This document shows, piece after piece, positions 44,866-59,331 of a stretch of 64,000 nucleotides of DNA (position 1 is the stretch's first letter; the number at the start of each line of letters is the position of its first letter). A program made the translations under genes and the position numbers. The stretch covers positions 22,176,153 through 22,240,152 of the forward strand of contig NC_031770.1 in assembly GCF_001522545.3 (NCBI RefSeq). Direction: 5' to 3'. The notes below the pieces were generated by a model that saw only the letters and a list, made by a program, of their open reading frames with translations, was not told where the DNA came from and did no database searches. Source of the stretch: Parus major. Taxonomy: Eukaryota; Chordata; Aves; Passeriformes; Paridae.

Positions 44866-47800
44866 CCTAAGATAGAGTATCTGCTTTCAGAGTGTTACAC
44901 CACATTAACATTTTCAATTTTCTTGTCAAAAGCATTTTGTAATCAGCAGACCCTCGGCATCAACTGCTGCTTGCAGAGCCCCGCTTGTGCTGCACAAAGC
45001 TGCTTGGGGATGCAGCCCCAGCCCTGCCCTGCCATCTGTGTGCACAGAGAGCAAGGACAGCGTGCCCAGGAGCACGCAGCACACTTAACACAGGTATGGG
45101 CTTGGCTCGCATAGAAGCTTAATTACATTAGCCCAAATAAGTCATTCAGCAAAACTGTTCCAGCAGACAGCCAGGAAACACGCCCTTGAATACAAACTCA
45201 TCCCGTCACTACTGGTCCTGAATAGGAATTAAGGAGATTTAAAAATACTTCAGATCTTACAAACACCAGTCTGAAATGGCAGTTGTCTAGATGGTTGGTG
45301 GGATTTTGTCACTGTCACAATTTCATGGTCATCCTCAACCTAGACATTCATACAAAGCTAATGTGATACAGTTCTGACTCATCATTACTTTTTTATATAT
45401 TTGAAATCTCAGTAGCTTCCAGCAGCAGCTAATTACTTATTAATTCCACCACAGAAGATGCTGTAAGGGATTTACAGTAATTAATAGAAGCTAATCTTCT
45501 TTCTGCCCTGAATTATCATTCCTACACATGAACTAATGAAGCAGTGACTGACCCCCAAGCTCCAGAACTGCAAATACAAAGCTGAATTCTGTGCTACCTT
45601 TTCAATGGTCCTCAGGAAAGGACCTGTGTGCACAACAGTAATACAAAACAGTGCTTTCCCTTTTTTTAAAGAAGCCAAGAGAAGACAGTTGCATTCATCA
45701 ATTCTTCATCCATCACCTTCCTGCCACCTTTCAATTTATTTCCATTACTGTGAGGAAAGGTGTGTAAATACAGCTCACAATCACAAACCCTGGTGACTAT
45801 TTATAACTGCAATACACTCCACTGCTAATCCTTTACAATACCTCTCCTAGATTTATTTACCTTTGCAATAAAGCTGATATTCACACCATTGGCTGCATTT
45901 GCTGGGTATTCTTTACTCTGTACTGATAATGCGCAGACAGCTATACAGGGGAGAAAACCCCTGTAAGTCAGAAAGTCTGAATCAGCTCAGCTTTATGTTT
46001 TAGTTACACAGACAAGTACACCCCACCATCTAGGAGATCCCACATTTCTTAGGTGCACTTATGATTAGCAGGACAGGGAGCAGTAGAAATGCAGCCCTCC
46101 TTTGTCTGCTTGATCCAGCCTATCATTCAACCAGCGTATCTTGCTAACACACTGAATGCTTCTCCACTGACACTCCAGAGCTACATGACACAATTGCTAG
46201 GATGCCAGATGAATTGAGCCCCCTTCCAAATCACAAGCAAATTTTTCTTAAATGATGAAAAAGTAGCTGCAGAGCAGTTAGGCTCATTTTAATGGAGAGC
46301 AGCTGTAAATGCTGGCATGTATAATTACTGATGGAATGGCACAAATATTTAGATAACAAAAACTACAAACAACCTCTGTGATGACAAAGGTAAGAGTGAT
46401 AAGGAGCCATGATTTAAAACAAACTAATTATGTCCAATAAATCTATTCTCTTTCTGGATAAAGAACATAGGAAATTTACTAAATCTAGTCATGAGCAAAA
46501 CATACTGGGATGGAGTGCAGCTGCAGAAATGTCAAACTATCCTCACAAGGTTATACTTGACATTCAGGGGGAAATGCAAACAACGAAACTTGGAAGAAGA
46601 ATTCCTAAATGTCCTTAAAGAACTATAATTAGTTGTTGCAGGTCAAAACTATACCAAATAGCAGGATGGTGGGAAGAGCAACAGGAAAGCAAATTTTGCC
46701 TCTTAAACTTTGCCATTAACTAAAGGAAATAAATGACAGGCACTCCAAAATTCAGATGCTAATACAGCATTCTGGAGTAATCTAACGTAATCACACTGTT
46801 ATGTAAAAATGTATGCCTGATTCTTCTGTGGTGCTTCTTTTGAGTTATGGAATGAAATCTTGTCCTTCAATGCAAATTCTACTTCAGCTTCAATTCTGCT
46901 TCATCCATGCATTTTTATTAGAGTTGCCAGGGAAAAAAAAACAACCCAGATTTTTACAGGTTTGTAACACTGTTTAATCTGGGGTGGGGGGAAAAAACCA
47001 AAGTCCAAACCAGCCTACTGTATTACCATGGGCATTGATTTGTGTAGCTACAGGGCATCTTCAATATTTCATCAAAAGTCATAATGTTGTTTTGCAAGAA
47101 AAATGTGCTTGCATTCTGTCTAAGTGGCAAAGATGACTATTTCTAATGAAATATATTTTTAAATACATGGGTTTTAGTAAAACTCACTCAAGAGCCCCCA
47201 GAAATCGTTACTCACCTACCCCTCAATCATTTCACATTGTCAAACTGTTTTTTCACTTGCTGAAGCACCCAGGCTATCTACGACATAAGTGTTGTCTCCT
47301 TTGGTGTTACAGGGTAAAAACTCTCTGTTGGGCTAAAAGGGTCTATGCCTCCAGCAAGCTGCTTTCTTCTCCCTTTTCAAGAGAAAAATGTCATGCTATT
47401 AGAACTAAATTAAAAGAAACCACAGCTCAGTTGCCAGACAAGCAATGCACATTTATGATCTGGAGGCCAAAATGGAGAGGTTTTCTGCTCAGTAACACTG
47501 ATCAGGAATACGCTATTCTGTACTAACTCTGGCACTTTAAATTGAAGACTCCTTAGTTTGGAATTTTGCCACTACTTTTCCACACAGATGAGCTGTAATA
47601 ATCACCAAAATTAGAAGCATTGCAGCAGAATGATTATTTTAAGAAACAGAAATTGGTAGCATGACAAATTAAGAGATAAATTCAGAAAACTAATCACTGT
47701 CATAAAGGAAAAAGATGAAATCCTGGAATATGTCCATAACATTTCAGATAAGTTATCAGGAGGCAGAAAAATGCCCAATGAACTCACCTTTGGCCACTAC

Positions 47801-50800
47801 TCCCCATGAGACACAGAGGGCACCACTAAGGCAGGAACAGCTACCAGAATTGATCCAAACACAAAACTAACAAAATTTTAAAAGCAACTCCAGCATACCA
47901 AATTCAAGCAAAGTTATGTGCAAGAAGGTTTTCCCAGGGCATCTCATAAAACACTTTTAGTTTTTTAACACTTCTTTTCTCTGTTTGAAAACTTGAGCAT
48001 TAAGAAATCTGTCAGACTTCTACCTGACTCAAGCACACAGGTAATTTCAGACACTTGATCAACCCTGAAAAGCTGCCTTGTATAAATTAGTGCATGGTAG
48101 CTGCCTCATGAGTGTCCCTTCCTTTTATGGTAAGTAAAAGGGAAAATGGCAGAGCCATTTCAGTTTAAGGTTTTTTGTGTTTATAAACATATACATCTAT
48201 TTGGATCATGGTTACACCAGTGCTAATATTCAATGCCTATTAATGTTCCTTTTCCAAAACAAAACTGTAGATTAATATTGGTTTAATGAAAAGGTGTATT
48301 TTCAGTTCCTTTCAATTAAGCAAAAGCAGTAATGACCATGTGAGAACTCCTACTCTAGCTCAGTAAAACTGATGCCAACAATGGCATAACCAAACCTGTT
48401 CCTGAACTGTTCAGTGTAAACCAATATGTTCAATCAGCCTCTGTTTGGCTCTGGGACTGTCCCAAGAACTTCTTCAAAACCAAGGACTGGACACTCTCAT
48501 AAAGTAAATCTGCTTTATCTTCTTCACCTGAAATTAGCCAACATTAAAATGATATCTGGCAAGCCTTTCCCCCTCCACCATTACTCAATGGGAAGTAACT
48601 CATGGTTTGAGTTTTGTACTCAAACCAATTCTGCATGGGTAGATATTTCAATTTAAAAAATGGAAACTTTGAAATCACCCCATTGCAACAGGGGCCATAT
48701 CACATCTCAGGGTTTTTAATGAAATATAAATAGTACATTTTACAGCACCACTGAATATCTGGGCATGCTAGCTTGAAAACTTCACATTGGTGCTGTTTGC
48801 TTCAATAAAGAAATCTGGAATATCAGTGAGGAATGAGATTTATAATTTCAGGTGCAATAACACTATCAGCTTCTTCAAGCAGCCACCAAAGGACTAATGA
48901 AGTCCTGTTATTGCTTACACAGTGGGAAACTTACTTCCCAACACAAACAGGGTGAATGATGTACTGCAAAGCACTAATGCCATCCTCAACAGATACTGCA
49001 CCAATCCAGTGCTCAACAGAGTTAAAAATCTGAGTATGCTATTTGTGCTTCAGACAAAAATCATCCTTGTAATATCTACAGGTATTTGGTATCACCTCAG
49101 TTAATGCAACTCATTATACTGAAATCTCCTTTTGTACTTCTTAAATCCCATTACTGATTTACTTCCTCCTGAATACATTATCTAAAAAATAATGCCACTA
49201 GTGCCAAATAAGTAATTTCATTAATCATTTGTATGCTACTCAGTCTCTTCAGGCAGTTTGCTCTTTAATGTCCTCAGACTATCCTGATTCACCTGTATCA
49301 AGGACATACTTAGGGTGTTATTGGGACTGGAAGGGGATGACCCACAAAAGTCTGATATCCTAAACAGAACTGTGACAGCTACTGCAGTGCAATATCACTG
49401 TCAGTCTGCCAGTCAGTCAAGAGTGATGGACCACCCATCCTCTAGACCAGAGTGAATCCTGATGCCTTTCATCAACCACAAGTAAAGTCCAAAACTGTCA
49501 AAAGGGGTGATCCACCAATTTGCAAAAATAAAACTAGTCACAAAGTAGTCAATCCTTTAATTTTTCCCTGGAAATGACTTAGAAAAAGAATTTCAAAGGA
49601 TTAAAATATGACCAAAAGAATAAAATAAGGGCAATGTGCCTCTTTTATGCCTTGTCAGTAGAGTGCCTGCTAAATACAAAGCTTCACTAATGTCTTGTGG
49701 TATTTCAATAAAACATAGGTGTTGATGAAGTCAAACTCATGCATGATTTTCTTGAGTCAGCTCTGCTAATAATAATAAAGTCTCAGCCCAGTAGTTGGTT
49801 GGTTGGTTCATTTGTTCAGGGAATTAGGGAAAGAACATACAGGAAGGAACATTGTCAAGGACAGTATATGTTTGTAAAAATTTGCGGTGGCTGAAATATG
49901 ATTTAGATTTTATTCCAGATGACACTATTTGTAGGCAAGTACTTTTTATTTTCTTCTAAGAATTTTGTATTTTTTTAAGGTAAATGAAAGAGAAACACAT
50001 CTAAAAGGTGTCATACTTTCTGATGTTCCTCTTAAAAATGGCAGACTAGCAGAGAAAAAGTCATCCTGCACATGACAAATGAGTATTTTTTGGTTAAGAA
50101 ATAAAGTAAAGAACAAATGATCAGAGGTAGCACAGCCAGACTAAGTGGACTTTACATCTTTCCTAGGCCTTAGCTGGACTTCATTTAATTGTGGTAGAAT
50201 CTACTGCATTCTGCAGTGTTCAGCCTGCTGACAGCTGCTGTAATTTGCTCCAAATTTCAGCAGAAACTGGAAAAGCTTTACAGCTGTTCTAACCTCTATC
50301 ACCAAGGAAAAAGTTGTCTTCATTACTGAAGAGTCAAAAAAATTGTTTCCCTTCTGTCCATCCAACCTCTTTTAAGAGAAACAACCTGGACAAAAAAACC
50401 TCTGTCTGTTTCCAGCTGTAATGGGCATGTGAGCTTTGATTGCTAAATCCCTTTAACAAAAAACCCCAAGAAAAAAGCTGGTAATTCCACATTTTGTGTG
50501 AGCTGCCCTCCAGTGCCAAGATCAGCACCTTGCTGGGGTTATCCTCAGCATTGGTGTCAGTGCCAGCCACACAAGCTAATGCAGCCATAGGCAGATGTGA
50601 ATCGGAACTCTGCTTTTACAAATTAAAAATGTTGGTCTGCATTACATTTTTAAGTAGGTATAACTTATTCATCCAACACAATGTGCTCTTGCAGTCAGTT
50701 GCTAATCCCACTGGTATCTTGCAGTGCATGATACACCATCCATGTTCCTTGTGCTACTTTGCAATGGGACTTTCTGCTCCACAAACCAACCCAGTAAGAG

Positions 50801-52960
50801 GAACTGGACAACAGCTTTTCTTCAAGCAAAAAGTGAGAGCCTATGCAAAAGCCATGCAGGAAATCTGTGAAGATGGAGTAGGTTCAACACAGGTCTGTCT
50901 TCAAGGATTATTTTGCATAAATTTGCATTGTGGAGAATTTGGCTTGCTCTGCCTTATTTCCATTTCTCTTTTTTTAGTCCTCCCTCATAGCCATTGCCTT
51001 CCTTTAATCTCCGTTGGAGCTTAAGAAGGAGCTCAGAATACAGCTCTAGCCCTTCAGAACAGCAGTTAAAAGAATACGAATTAGTGTTTGTCTTTTGTTG
51101 TTATTACACTTTAGTTGTAGTTAAGCCAAAACATCTGAGACCTTTGTCAACAGCAGAAGAGTACAGAGACCCAACACATATTTGTAAAATAGAGAAATAA
51201 CAACTTCTTTTTCTACAAGGTAAATTAAATCCTCCTGTTTCAGGGAGGTATAACATTATGCACCACCAAATACTGCCCAGCATTTATGTCCTGCTCTACG
51301 CATGAGGGCATTCACTGCAGCCACTGTCAGCAACACATTCACTGATCTCATTTTCAATGGTTTTCACTGTAATGAAAGCTTTTGCTGTCCTGAACTCTCC
51401 AGACCTGGACCATTCCCTATGCATTTCTGCCTTGAGCATCTGGTTCTGGAAGCTACCATGATACCTGGTACCACAAGAACACTGACCTTCAAGGGTGACA
51501 ATGTACTAAAACTTTGTCTGACATGGTGGTGAAAGAGTATTTCCACTTTTTAAAAGACTATTGAGTGTCTTTAGCGACAGCTTGCTTGTAAAACTCTAAT
51601 GAGTCTCATCTAACTGACAAATACTGCTTTCTCTGTTTCTCTGAATGCTCATCCAAGGAAAATGAACACAGCCCACCATGTTTAGCATGAAACTCCTCTT
51701 GACTGGAAAGGTTAGCCACTGTCAGTGTCTATCACATGGGTGGTCTGCTGCAAAATATGAATTACACAGCTCAAACTATACCCATTAAGTCTTGTTGGAA
51801 AGAGGATTTAACAAATATCACAAATATTTACAACAAATTACATTTTATTGTAATATTGTAATATTACAAACAAATATTTAACAAATAGAAATAGGATCCT
51901 GATTTCTCCATCTACTTATGTCACTAATTTAATATGCAACACTGGCCAAATCACATTGTGAAGATTGTATTAAACTGGTCACAATACTATTTACACACCT
52001 CAGTGAACACTATGAGGGCTTTAGGCATGTGGATACCAAAAAGGTACTAAATACAGCAGTCTTCTCTCAGAGAATTTTGAGTCAAATAATGTTAAGAGGC
52101 TTTCTGGGGGATACTGATGGTTTTTCCATCAGGGCTCTAGTGATGGTTTTACCTTGAGGGTTTTGATGATCCTTGTTTTGGCTTTATGTGCTGACTTACA
52201 GGGCACTTTCTTATACTAGTCACGCAGACCTCCTGTTAGTTATGATGAAATGGTAACACTTCGGGTAAGAAAATGATGGAAAAGGGAATCTCATTCTGCT
52301 AGGATATGTTTAGAAAGGGTTAGAATACAATAAGCTAAAGTGACACTGCTTTTACGACTCAAACTAATATGCAAACTCCCGTGCAAATTCTCCTCCTGGC
52401 GCATCCAGATGGGTGTGATGGATATTTTTTATAGCTTTTATGAAAGCTGCTGTGGTTTCAAGTGATCAAACTATTGACAAGAGCAGGAGTTCAGTATCCA
52501 AGCTTATTCTACTCCTAGAGGAGTCTGCAGACCCACCATGATATTGCTGATTGCAACTTTCTCTAATTCCCTTCTTCCCAGTTGTATATCAGAGACACAG
52601 AAAAAACTATCAGGTGGTACAAACTATCAGGTGTTCCTGACCTGGACAAATATGAACTGAAGCTAAGGTGAAAGTCTGTACATACTACTAGACATTCTCA
52701 AGAGCTTTTCAGTGTTTCATTTTCCACATTGGTACTGGTCAACAGTTCTTAAAACATTCAAACATGCCATTTGGTCAGAAATGCAAATTGTCCCCTGTCT
52801 CAATGCTGGGTGAAAAATAAGCTATCCACAAGCTGGACTTCAGGTATGATGAACAGTGCCCCTGTCTTAAAGATTATGTTGTTGCAGATGAATGATTTAG
52901 TTTCCTTTTTGCCACAGTAAAAATGTAACTGAAGCAGTTTTAATACACAGCAGAGAAGGG
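44866..52960. other. Non-coding unique sequence
   Basis: No gene, RNA or mobile element recognised. A GC-richer patch occupies about 44960-45110. AT-rich stretches with TAATTA-type words (45430-45480) read like regulatory DNA but cannot be tested here. Plus frames of 126 codons (47146-47526) and 176 codons (50494-51024) match no family I know. A (TTGG)n-like run near 49795-49810 and a GTAATATT repeat/palindrome at about 51848-51868 are minor. Confidence 0.55.
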
Positions 52961-52997
52961 ATATATATATATATATATGTATGTATGTATGTATGTA
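52961..52997. repeat. Compound (AT)9-(GTAT)n microsatellite
   Basis: Nine AT units (52961-52978) pass directly into about four to five GTAT units, ending before ACACTC. Compound repeats of this kind arise when a base change within a dinucleotide run is itself amplified. Confidence 0.93.
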
Positions 52998-53370
52998 ACA
53001 CTCTAAGCTGTGTGCAATAGATATACTAGAAAAAGGATCACTGTTTTAATCACTTTAAAACAAAGATAATAGCAACAGAGACAACATTAAGATTCTCTGA
53101 TAAGCTGGTTTTCAACTATTGACATGCAAACTACTTGTTAAATGGAAAACACCTTTACTATAAATAATAGATAGAGTGACTGGTAGAGCATTATAGTCAG
53201 AAGATTCAAGTTTAAAACATTTTCAATTATTTGCAAACTATTCCTCGCTGCAGGATACATATTAACTTGCAAGTAATGGAACAGTGTACCCAGAGTTTTC
53301 TTTCAGTGTTAAGGACTACTAAAGAAGATGTTCTTCCTTCTGAACAATGCAACTACTTCAGTAACACTTC
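52998..53370. other. Non-coding unique sequence
   Basis: AT-rich sequence between two microsatellites; no gene or element recognised. Confidence 0.6.
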
Positions 53371-53400
53371 ATTTATTTATTTATTTATTTATTTATTTTT
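53371..53400. repeat. (ATTT)7 tetranucleotide microsatellite
   Basis: Seven ATTT units followed by TT and GAAGAG. In the reverse orientation it is an (AAAT)n run. It explains the IYLFIYLF part of an 80-codon open frame crossing it, which is not a gene. Confidence 0.93.
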
Positions 53401-56400
53401 GAAGAGCAAAAACACCCTCTTCAACAACAACACTCCACACAAGCAGAAGGATTTGAGATTTTGTTCAATCTAAATGCAAGATAAATCTTTACTCAGACAT
53501 AAAAGCTCCACCATTGGGAGAATTTTAATGGATACTTTAGTATAATACAGAAGTCACTCTTCTCCAAGGATTGTTTTAAAGCCTAAGTTAAAATTTGCCA
53601 ATGGATTACTATATTTGATAGAGGGCTTAGCTGTGGGTCTAATAAAAACCACATGAAAGATAGAAGAAAGGATAAAAATCAATAGTCCAATGTCCTTACA
53701 TAGCTAGAAGGATGGATACTAACAATACAAAAATCTTACCGTGTTATTTACCAGTTTTTGATGCAAGCTACAAAAATAAGGAAGTAGCTTTAAAAGAAAA
53801 ATCAATTATGAATCAGTTATTAACAACAGAGCATATTTTCTGCTTAAGATGCCTAAACACAGGCGTGCTGCTCTGTAGCTTCAAGTGACTCACACCGTTT
53901 ATTGCTCTCCCGCAGAATGGACAGGAATACACAGGTTTGGCAGCTTGACAGAGATTTGTGGAAAATCTCTGTCGGGTATCTCAACAACTGTCAGAAATAA
54001 AACAGATCTTGTTAAAGCATGGACAGCCAAGACATTTGTAACAGGCTTTTAAGCTAACCTACCAACAGTGAAAATTCAACACCTACAAAGACAGCCACAA
54101 GCCAACAGGTCACTACTAGGCTTCAGCACATGCTTGCCTTAGATCAGAAAATTCAGAAGTAATAAGTGAGAAATGAGAAAGATAAAATGGAAGACAGTGT
54201 ATTAAATAAAAACTACCCTAGTATTTGAAATCCATTACTTTCTGGGAAGAAACATACTTGAGAAATTTCTCTGCTCTGAAAATTATAATTATTTTACTAC
54301 AGAATGAACTACAAGCATCAGATGTAATTTGTAACGATAACTGGAAATGCTTATGATGATCTCTGACTTTACAACTGGCTTTAAGGCATTAATATTTGTT
54401 GCATTTATTTAGTCTAATATCTCATGTACATTCTGTTACTCAAAGATGGGTGTACATGCACTATCAGAAGATTGTAATATTTCTAGTATTATTAAGTAAA
54501 TTCTGGGAACTGTCCCATTTAGTACTCTGACTCTATCTGATTTCACAGAGCTTAGGTAGACCCGAACCATGCACTTAATGTATTCAAATGGTCATCACAA
54601 GTCACCCCCACAACAGCACTGGAGAGCATGGTGTCCCAGGGGTGCAGCCTCTGCAGGAGACAGAACCAAGGTTTTAGGAGACAATAGGTATTTCTCCATT
54701 TTCTCAGGGGAAGACAGTGCCCAAAGAGATTAAAAACACAGAGCCACATGCTTCCCTGCTTATCCATCCTTTACAGGTACCACACTAAACAGCAAGAGTA
54801 TCAGTGACTGGTGTAGCACTGAGGAAAAAAATGCAGCTGTTTAGGGAGGAGACACTTGTACCTCACAGTGCTTCCTTAGGGACAGCAGAGCTCTTTGTTC
54901 CTCCATATGGTGCTGTTTCTCTTAGGGTTTGATAATGTCCACACAAAGTTTGCAACATTCCAAGTTCAGCATGAACATAAATCCCAGCTCTGCAGAGTTT
55001 CAGGTCTTGGTTGGCTAGTGCAAAGTACCTTAAGAAAACATCCTATCATGTGATTTAGTAGTAAATGGAATGGCATGAGGTAGAAGTCCTTTTACAGAAT
55101 TGTCAGCACATACAAGGGCGTAAGTCTATAAATTTTATTAAACACATATATAGAAGACTTTGCTCTCTCCCTCTTAAAAAAAAACCCCAAACAAACACTA
55201 AACAAATTCTCTCCCAAAACCCAACAGTCAACACAAGGCTGAAATAATAATTTTTTCTGATTTTTGTACTTTTAGCTTCTCTTTTCTTTAAAGCAGCAGC
55301 TACTTAAAGATGGTCAAAATGAATTCATTCAGAGATTAAAAAGAAAAAATGCTAAAGTAGTCTGAGACAACAAATTTTGCTTGTGAACCTAGAAATTATA
55401 GAAATTATAGGTAAAACAGCATTAGTGTAAAAATGCAGTAGAACTGTGCTATAATGTAGTAAAAATCCTCTCAGGCTTCCTCAGTGAGAAAAATAAGCTC
55501 TTAACTGCTTTTCATGCCTGTGCACATGAAACACTAGTTTTAGAAAAAGATCAGCCTCCACTGTGGCCCATGTATCTTTACAAGAGGATTGTTACCAGCT
55601 CTGACTTTTCTAGTAGAGGTGCAAGAACTAGAATGAACACTGCTAGAATTCTCAATCTCAAGCTGATATGCAGGGCTGGCATTTAGGGCAAATGAAAGTG
55701 TCTTTTTTTGCTATGAGTTGAGAAAACTTGATCTAGCAGGTTCTAAGTGGCAGTGATTGTGGAATACAACAATGCTGTTTTAACATTACTTTTCAGGAAA
55801 TAAACAACTTAGAAAGTTGTCATGGAAGTCTCAATGATTGCAAAGCTAAATACAGCTGGTGTTCCAGTTCCTGCTGCAAGAAGGTTACTTTCTGTGCATG
55901 GGAACTGTTCTCTCAAAAAGCATTTGATAAAAAGTGTGAGTCAGGACTAGAACAAATCTGAAGGCAAATGAAAGGTTCTGACTGATGAAAGAAAGAAGCA
56001 GCACCTACAAGACTCCTGGAAATTTCTGAATACAGGAAAAGAAAGAGATTACATCATTCCTCAGAAAACTTTTCTTGATTGTTGCACATGTTAGCTGAGA
56101 CAATGTCTCAATCAGATATATACATGCCACCACAACCATGAGTTCATTTTAGGTATAAATTTCCCAATAAGCACAGTTACCAATAAAACAGCACTTCAAG
56201 TGTTCTATACCTGGCTATGTTACTTTGGGCCGCTGTGAGGCTTTTGCTGTGCCTGGCAAAAATACAGGAAAACAAGAAGGCAAAGCTGAATTACCCACTG
56301 ATGAGCAGTCATGAAGTCATGGCAATTTCAAGTTTTTTGACACAAAAATTAGTTTTGTTCTTTTTATGTCCATGCTATGCTTAAGGCATAAAGAGTCCAC

Positions 56401-57262
56401 ACATTCAAACTGCTTCCACCTCTGTAAAAACAGAGCCTCTGAAAAAACAGCACATGCTGACCTGCCACACCAGCAGAACAAGTGTGTTTGGTGGCATCAT
56501 TCATTCCAGCTTCCACACTAAGCATGTTGCTACCAGCAAGATTACATCTGTAAGATGGACTTGGCCAACCTACCACAACAATTGCTCTTCATACCATACT
56601 GTACTTCACTAGCAACACCACAACAACTTAACAAAGGTTGTCTGAACCTTGCCAAAGTAATTGAAAATCTGGGGACATTTTGCCTGTGATCAGCAAAGCT
56701 CACAAAGTAGCAAACTTGTACTTTTATGAAAGCTGCAAATTGGCAAGAAGGCAGCATGATGTAGGAACAACACCCGAACAACTACCCATTTTCAGTGTGC
56801 AGAGTAGTTTATTTAGCTCTGTAAGTCAGATGCAGCACAATGGACAACAGTGAACTCTATGTGCAGTCACAATGTGGACTGCTCTGCATTTTTTTTACAC
56901 TTGTATGTGCACTATGTCAAGTAAAGGCTTTAATAAGATAGATGAAATATAGGTTCTTTGTGACTGATTCTGACCTTGGAATCATATTGATCCCAGCAGA
57001 TATGTCTGCACTTGTTCTGGAACTTTCTAGATCGAAAGATCTTTCTGCATTGATTTGGTTGCAGGATCAGGTCTTAAGAATCTAAAGACAAATGGAAAAC
57101 TATTGAGATTCAAGAACAAGAGTTGAATTTAAGCATAGCAATGCTCCAGCAATTTTCACATTAGAGCACATAGAACATTTCGCATACAACAGAGGCTCAA
57201 ACCAACATGATTCAACAGAACGTGGCAGAACACGCTTTACTGTTTCAACTCTGAAGAAAATG
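53401..57262. other. Non-coding unique sequence
   Basis: No gene, RNA or mobile element recognised. Open frames are below 80 codons, and several occur on both strands at the same place (56364-56781). A short GAAATTATA direct repeat lies near 55391-55408. Confidence 0.6.
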
Positions 57263-57278
57263 CCCCCCCCCCCCCCCC
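57263..57278. repeat. C16 homopolymer (G16 on minus strand)
   Basis: Sixteen consecutive C between AATG and AATATGC. The minus strand, G16, can form a G-quadruplex and the plus strand an i-motif. Homopolymer C this long is rare in vertebrate DNA, unstable, and prone to sequencing error, so the length should be treated with caution. Confidence 0.9.
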
Positions 57279-59267
57279 AATATGCAAATATTTGCTTTTA
57301 TATACTTGTCATCCTTTGGGAGGTACAGGGAAAAAAAACCCCAAATACTGCCTCCTTATTGCTGCAGACAAAAATTATTTTTTCTTGGTATTTTGCCAGT
57401 TCACATCCCAATGAACTGCACTCACTAAGCAAGGTCACATAAATGATTGTGAAAACAAGTTTCCTTTGTGCATGAAGAAGAATGAATCACTTAGAAAAAT
57501 GTGACATCTTTGGTAATACTTCTGCCACCATGCAATATTTCTCTAAATTATGCAATTCATTAATATAATGCTCATAAATGTATTTTTGGAAAAAATGACC
57601 CCGAGTAAGTTTCTGCAGAACAGCAGCAAGTGGGATTTCTCAGTGAAAGTGAAAATCTGGAGGAACAAGAATGCTGGAAGACCATATGCCAGCTGCTCTA
57701 CAACAGAATTTTCCAAACCAAAACAAGGGCCACCTGAAACTCTGAAGTACCAATCATGGAAGCAACCCTCCTTTTTTCTTTCAGCTGCAAAGAAATTTGA
57801 GCAAATACCTTGCAAAAGATGCGTAGAATAGACAGCAAAGTATCACACACTCACTGGGATGCCCCAGCTGACAGGTTTTGTGGATTCCTTTGAGTTCCTT
57901 TGCTCCATAATTTCATTCCTCCTGCACCTTTAAACTCCTTCATCGCCTGATAACATGTATCATTGCAACCCATTTGTTACTTGCAATATGGCTCCCAAGA
58001 CATTGTTGTACATTATCTGGCAAGACCTCAGAGCTAAAATGTCCAGCTAACCCCTGCTGAACAACAAGTTCTAACTACTTTGCTCTACCTCTTCCCTCAG
58101 CCCTTGAAATGTGCTAAATCTATGATCTAATCTAACTAGCAGCACTCAGTTTCTGAAGGATGAGGTCATATGAACTGATTATCTTGAGGCCTTCTATGTA
58201 CACTCCTTATTGCAGCACATGAGGCATACAATAAACAACTTATATGATGGGAAGACATGATCTTGCATGAGCCAGACTCGAATACACAACAGCCAATACA
58301 GGAATCTCTCATCTTTTTTTGTTATTGACATCTCACGCAGCAGTGGAGCTGCACAATAAGTAACTCATAGTTTTTAAATTATTTAGTTGTTGAACTTGGG
58401 CATCTCTACCACTAATATACAAATGAATTTTTGTAGAGCAACAACCCAGTTTCAATATCTTCACAACCAAGGGCAAAACTTCTAAAGACAACAATCGTTC
58501 AGAACAATGCCTTGAAAGATGCTGATACCACTGTTATTCTCAATTCATACACTGGTTTATATAAAATGAAACAAATATAGACTGTTAGAATAATCTTCAG
58601 TCCTGTGATACAGTCAGTCAGCAGCAATCAGCATCATTTTATTTTAATGTCATAAGATAACAGTCTACTGTTTCTGCCAAAGTAAGCCAAAAAAATCCAC
58701 ATTTAGGCATATTACATCAAATGTGTTACACCAAACTCTTTGTTTCACTATACCTCTGAATCTTGTATGCCATGATTGTGGAAATTCCCACTTGCAAATC
58801 AGTTCCTAAGACGCCCTGTGAAACACAATCTGAGATTGCTGTGCTGCACAGCTGGGAAGAAGTCCAAAGGCTTCCTGCCTCTATAAAATAGGTAGGGTGC
58901 TAATGAGAACACCTTTTCTTTTCCCTATAAATTAACCAATTATCTGAATTCTGATTAGCATAGGACCTGATTTTGCTTCAAAGCAAGCCAAAAAGGAAAA
59001 CTGAAGGCAAAATAAAGGCATCACCATTTTCAATTACTGAACATATATTAGACAATGAGAAACAAATTTTAGTTTTGCTTTAAACATCTCTAATTGCTGA
59101 TGAACTGCCTAATGAAAGGAGGGCTTAGAATGGGTCTGGAGGCCATTTAGAGATTACTCCTACATCATGATGAAGTCAGTATTTTCTACATTGCTTGACA
59201 GATTTTTGTCTACCTGGAGACAGGTAGTCCTCCAAAGCTGGCAATCCAGCAGTTTACCTAGGTAATG
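57279..59267. other. Non-coding unique sequence
   Basis: AT-rich unique sequence. Overlapping 93-codon plus and 90-codon minus frames at 57543-57831 indicate chance openness. No element recognised. Confidence 0.6.
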
Positions 59268-59331
59268 TCATAGAATCATAGAATATCCAGAAGGGACTCA
59301 CAAGGATCACTGAAGTGCAACTCCTTGCTAC
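59268..59331 (-). mobile_element. CR1 LINE, short 3' tip
   Basis: TCATAGAATCATAGAATATCC (first 20 bases from 59268) is the reverse complement of the CR1 terminal octamer pair, followed by AGAAGGGACTCACAAGGATCA of the 3' UTR. Homology fades after about 60 bases, so this is a strongly 5'-truncated minus-strand copy. Confidence 0.88.

Noticed and set aside
50494..51024. 176-codon plus frame as a gene
   Set aside because: No family recognised, no promoter or splice context and no coding-like pattern; length is within chance expectation for 64 kb.
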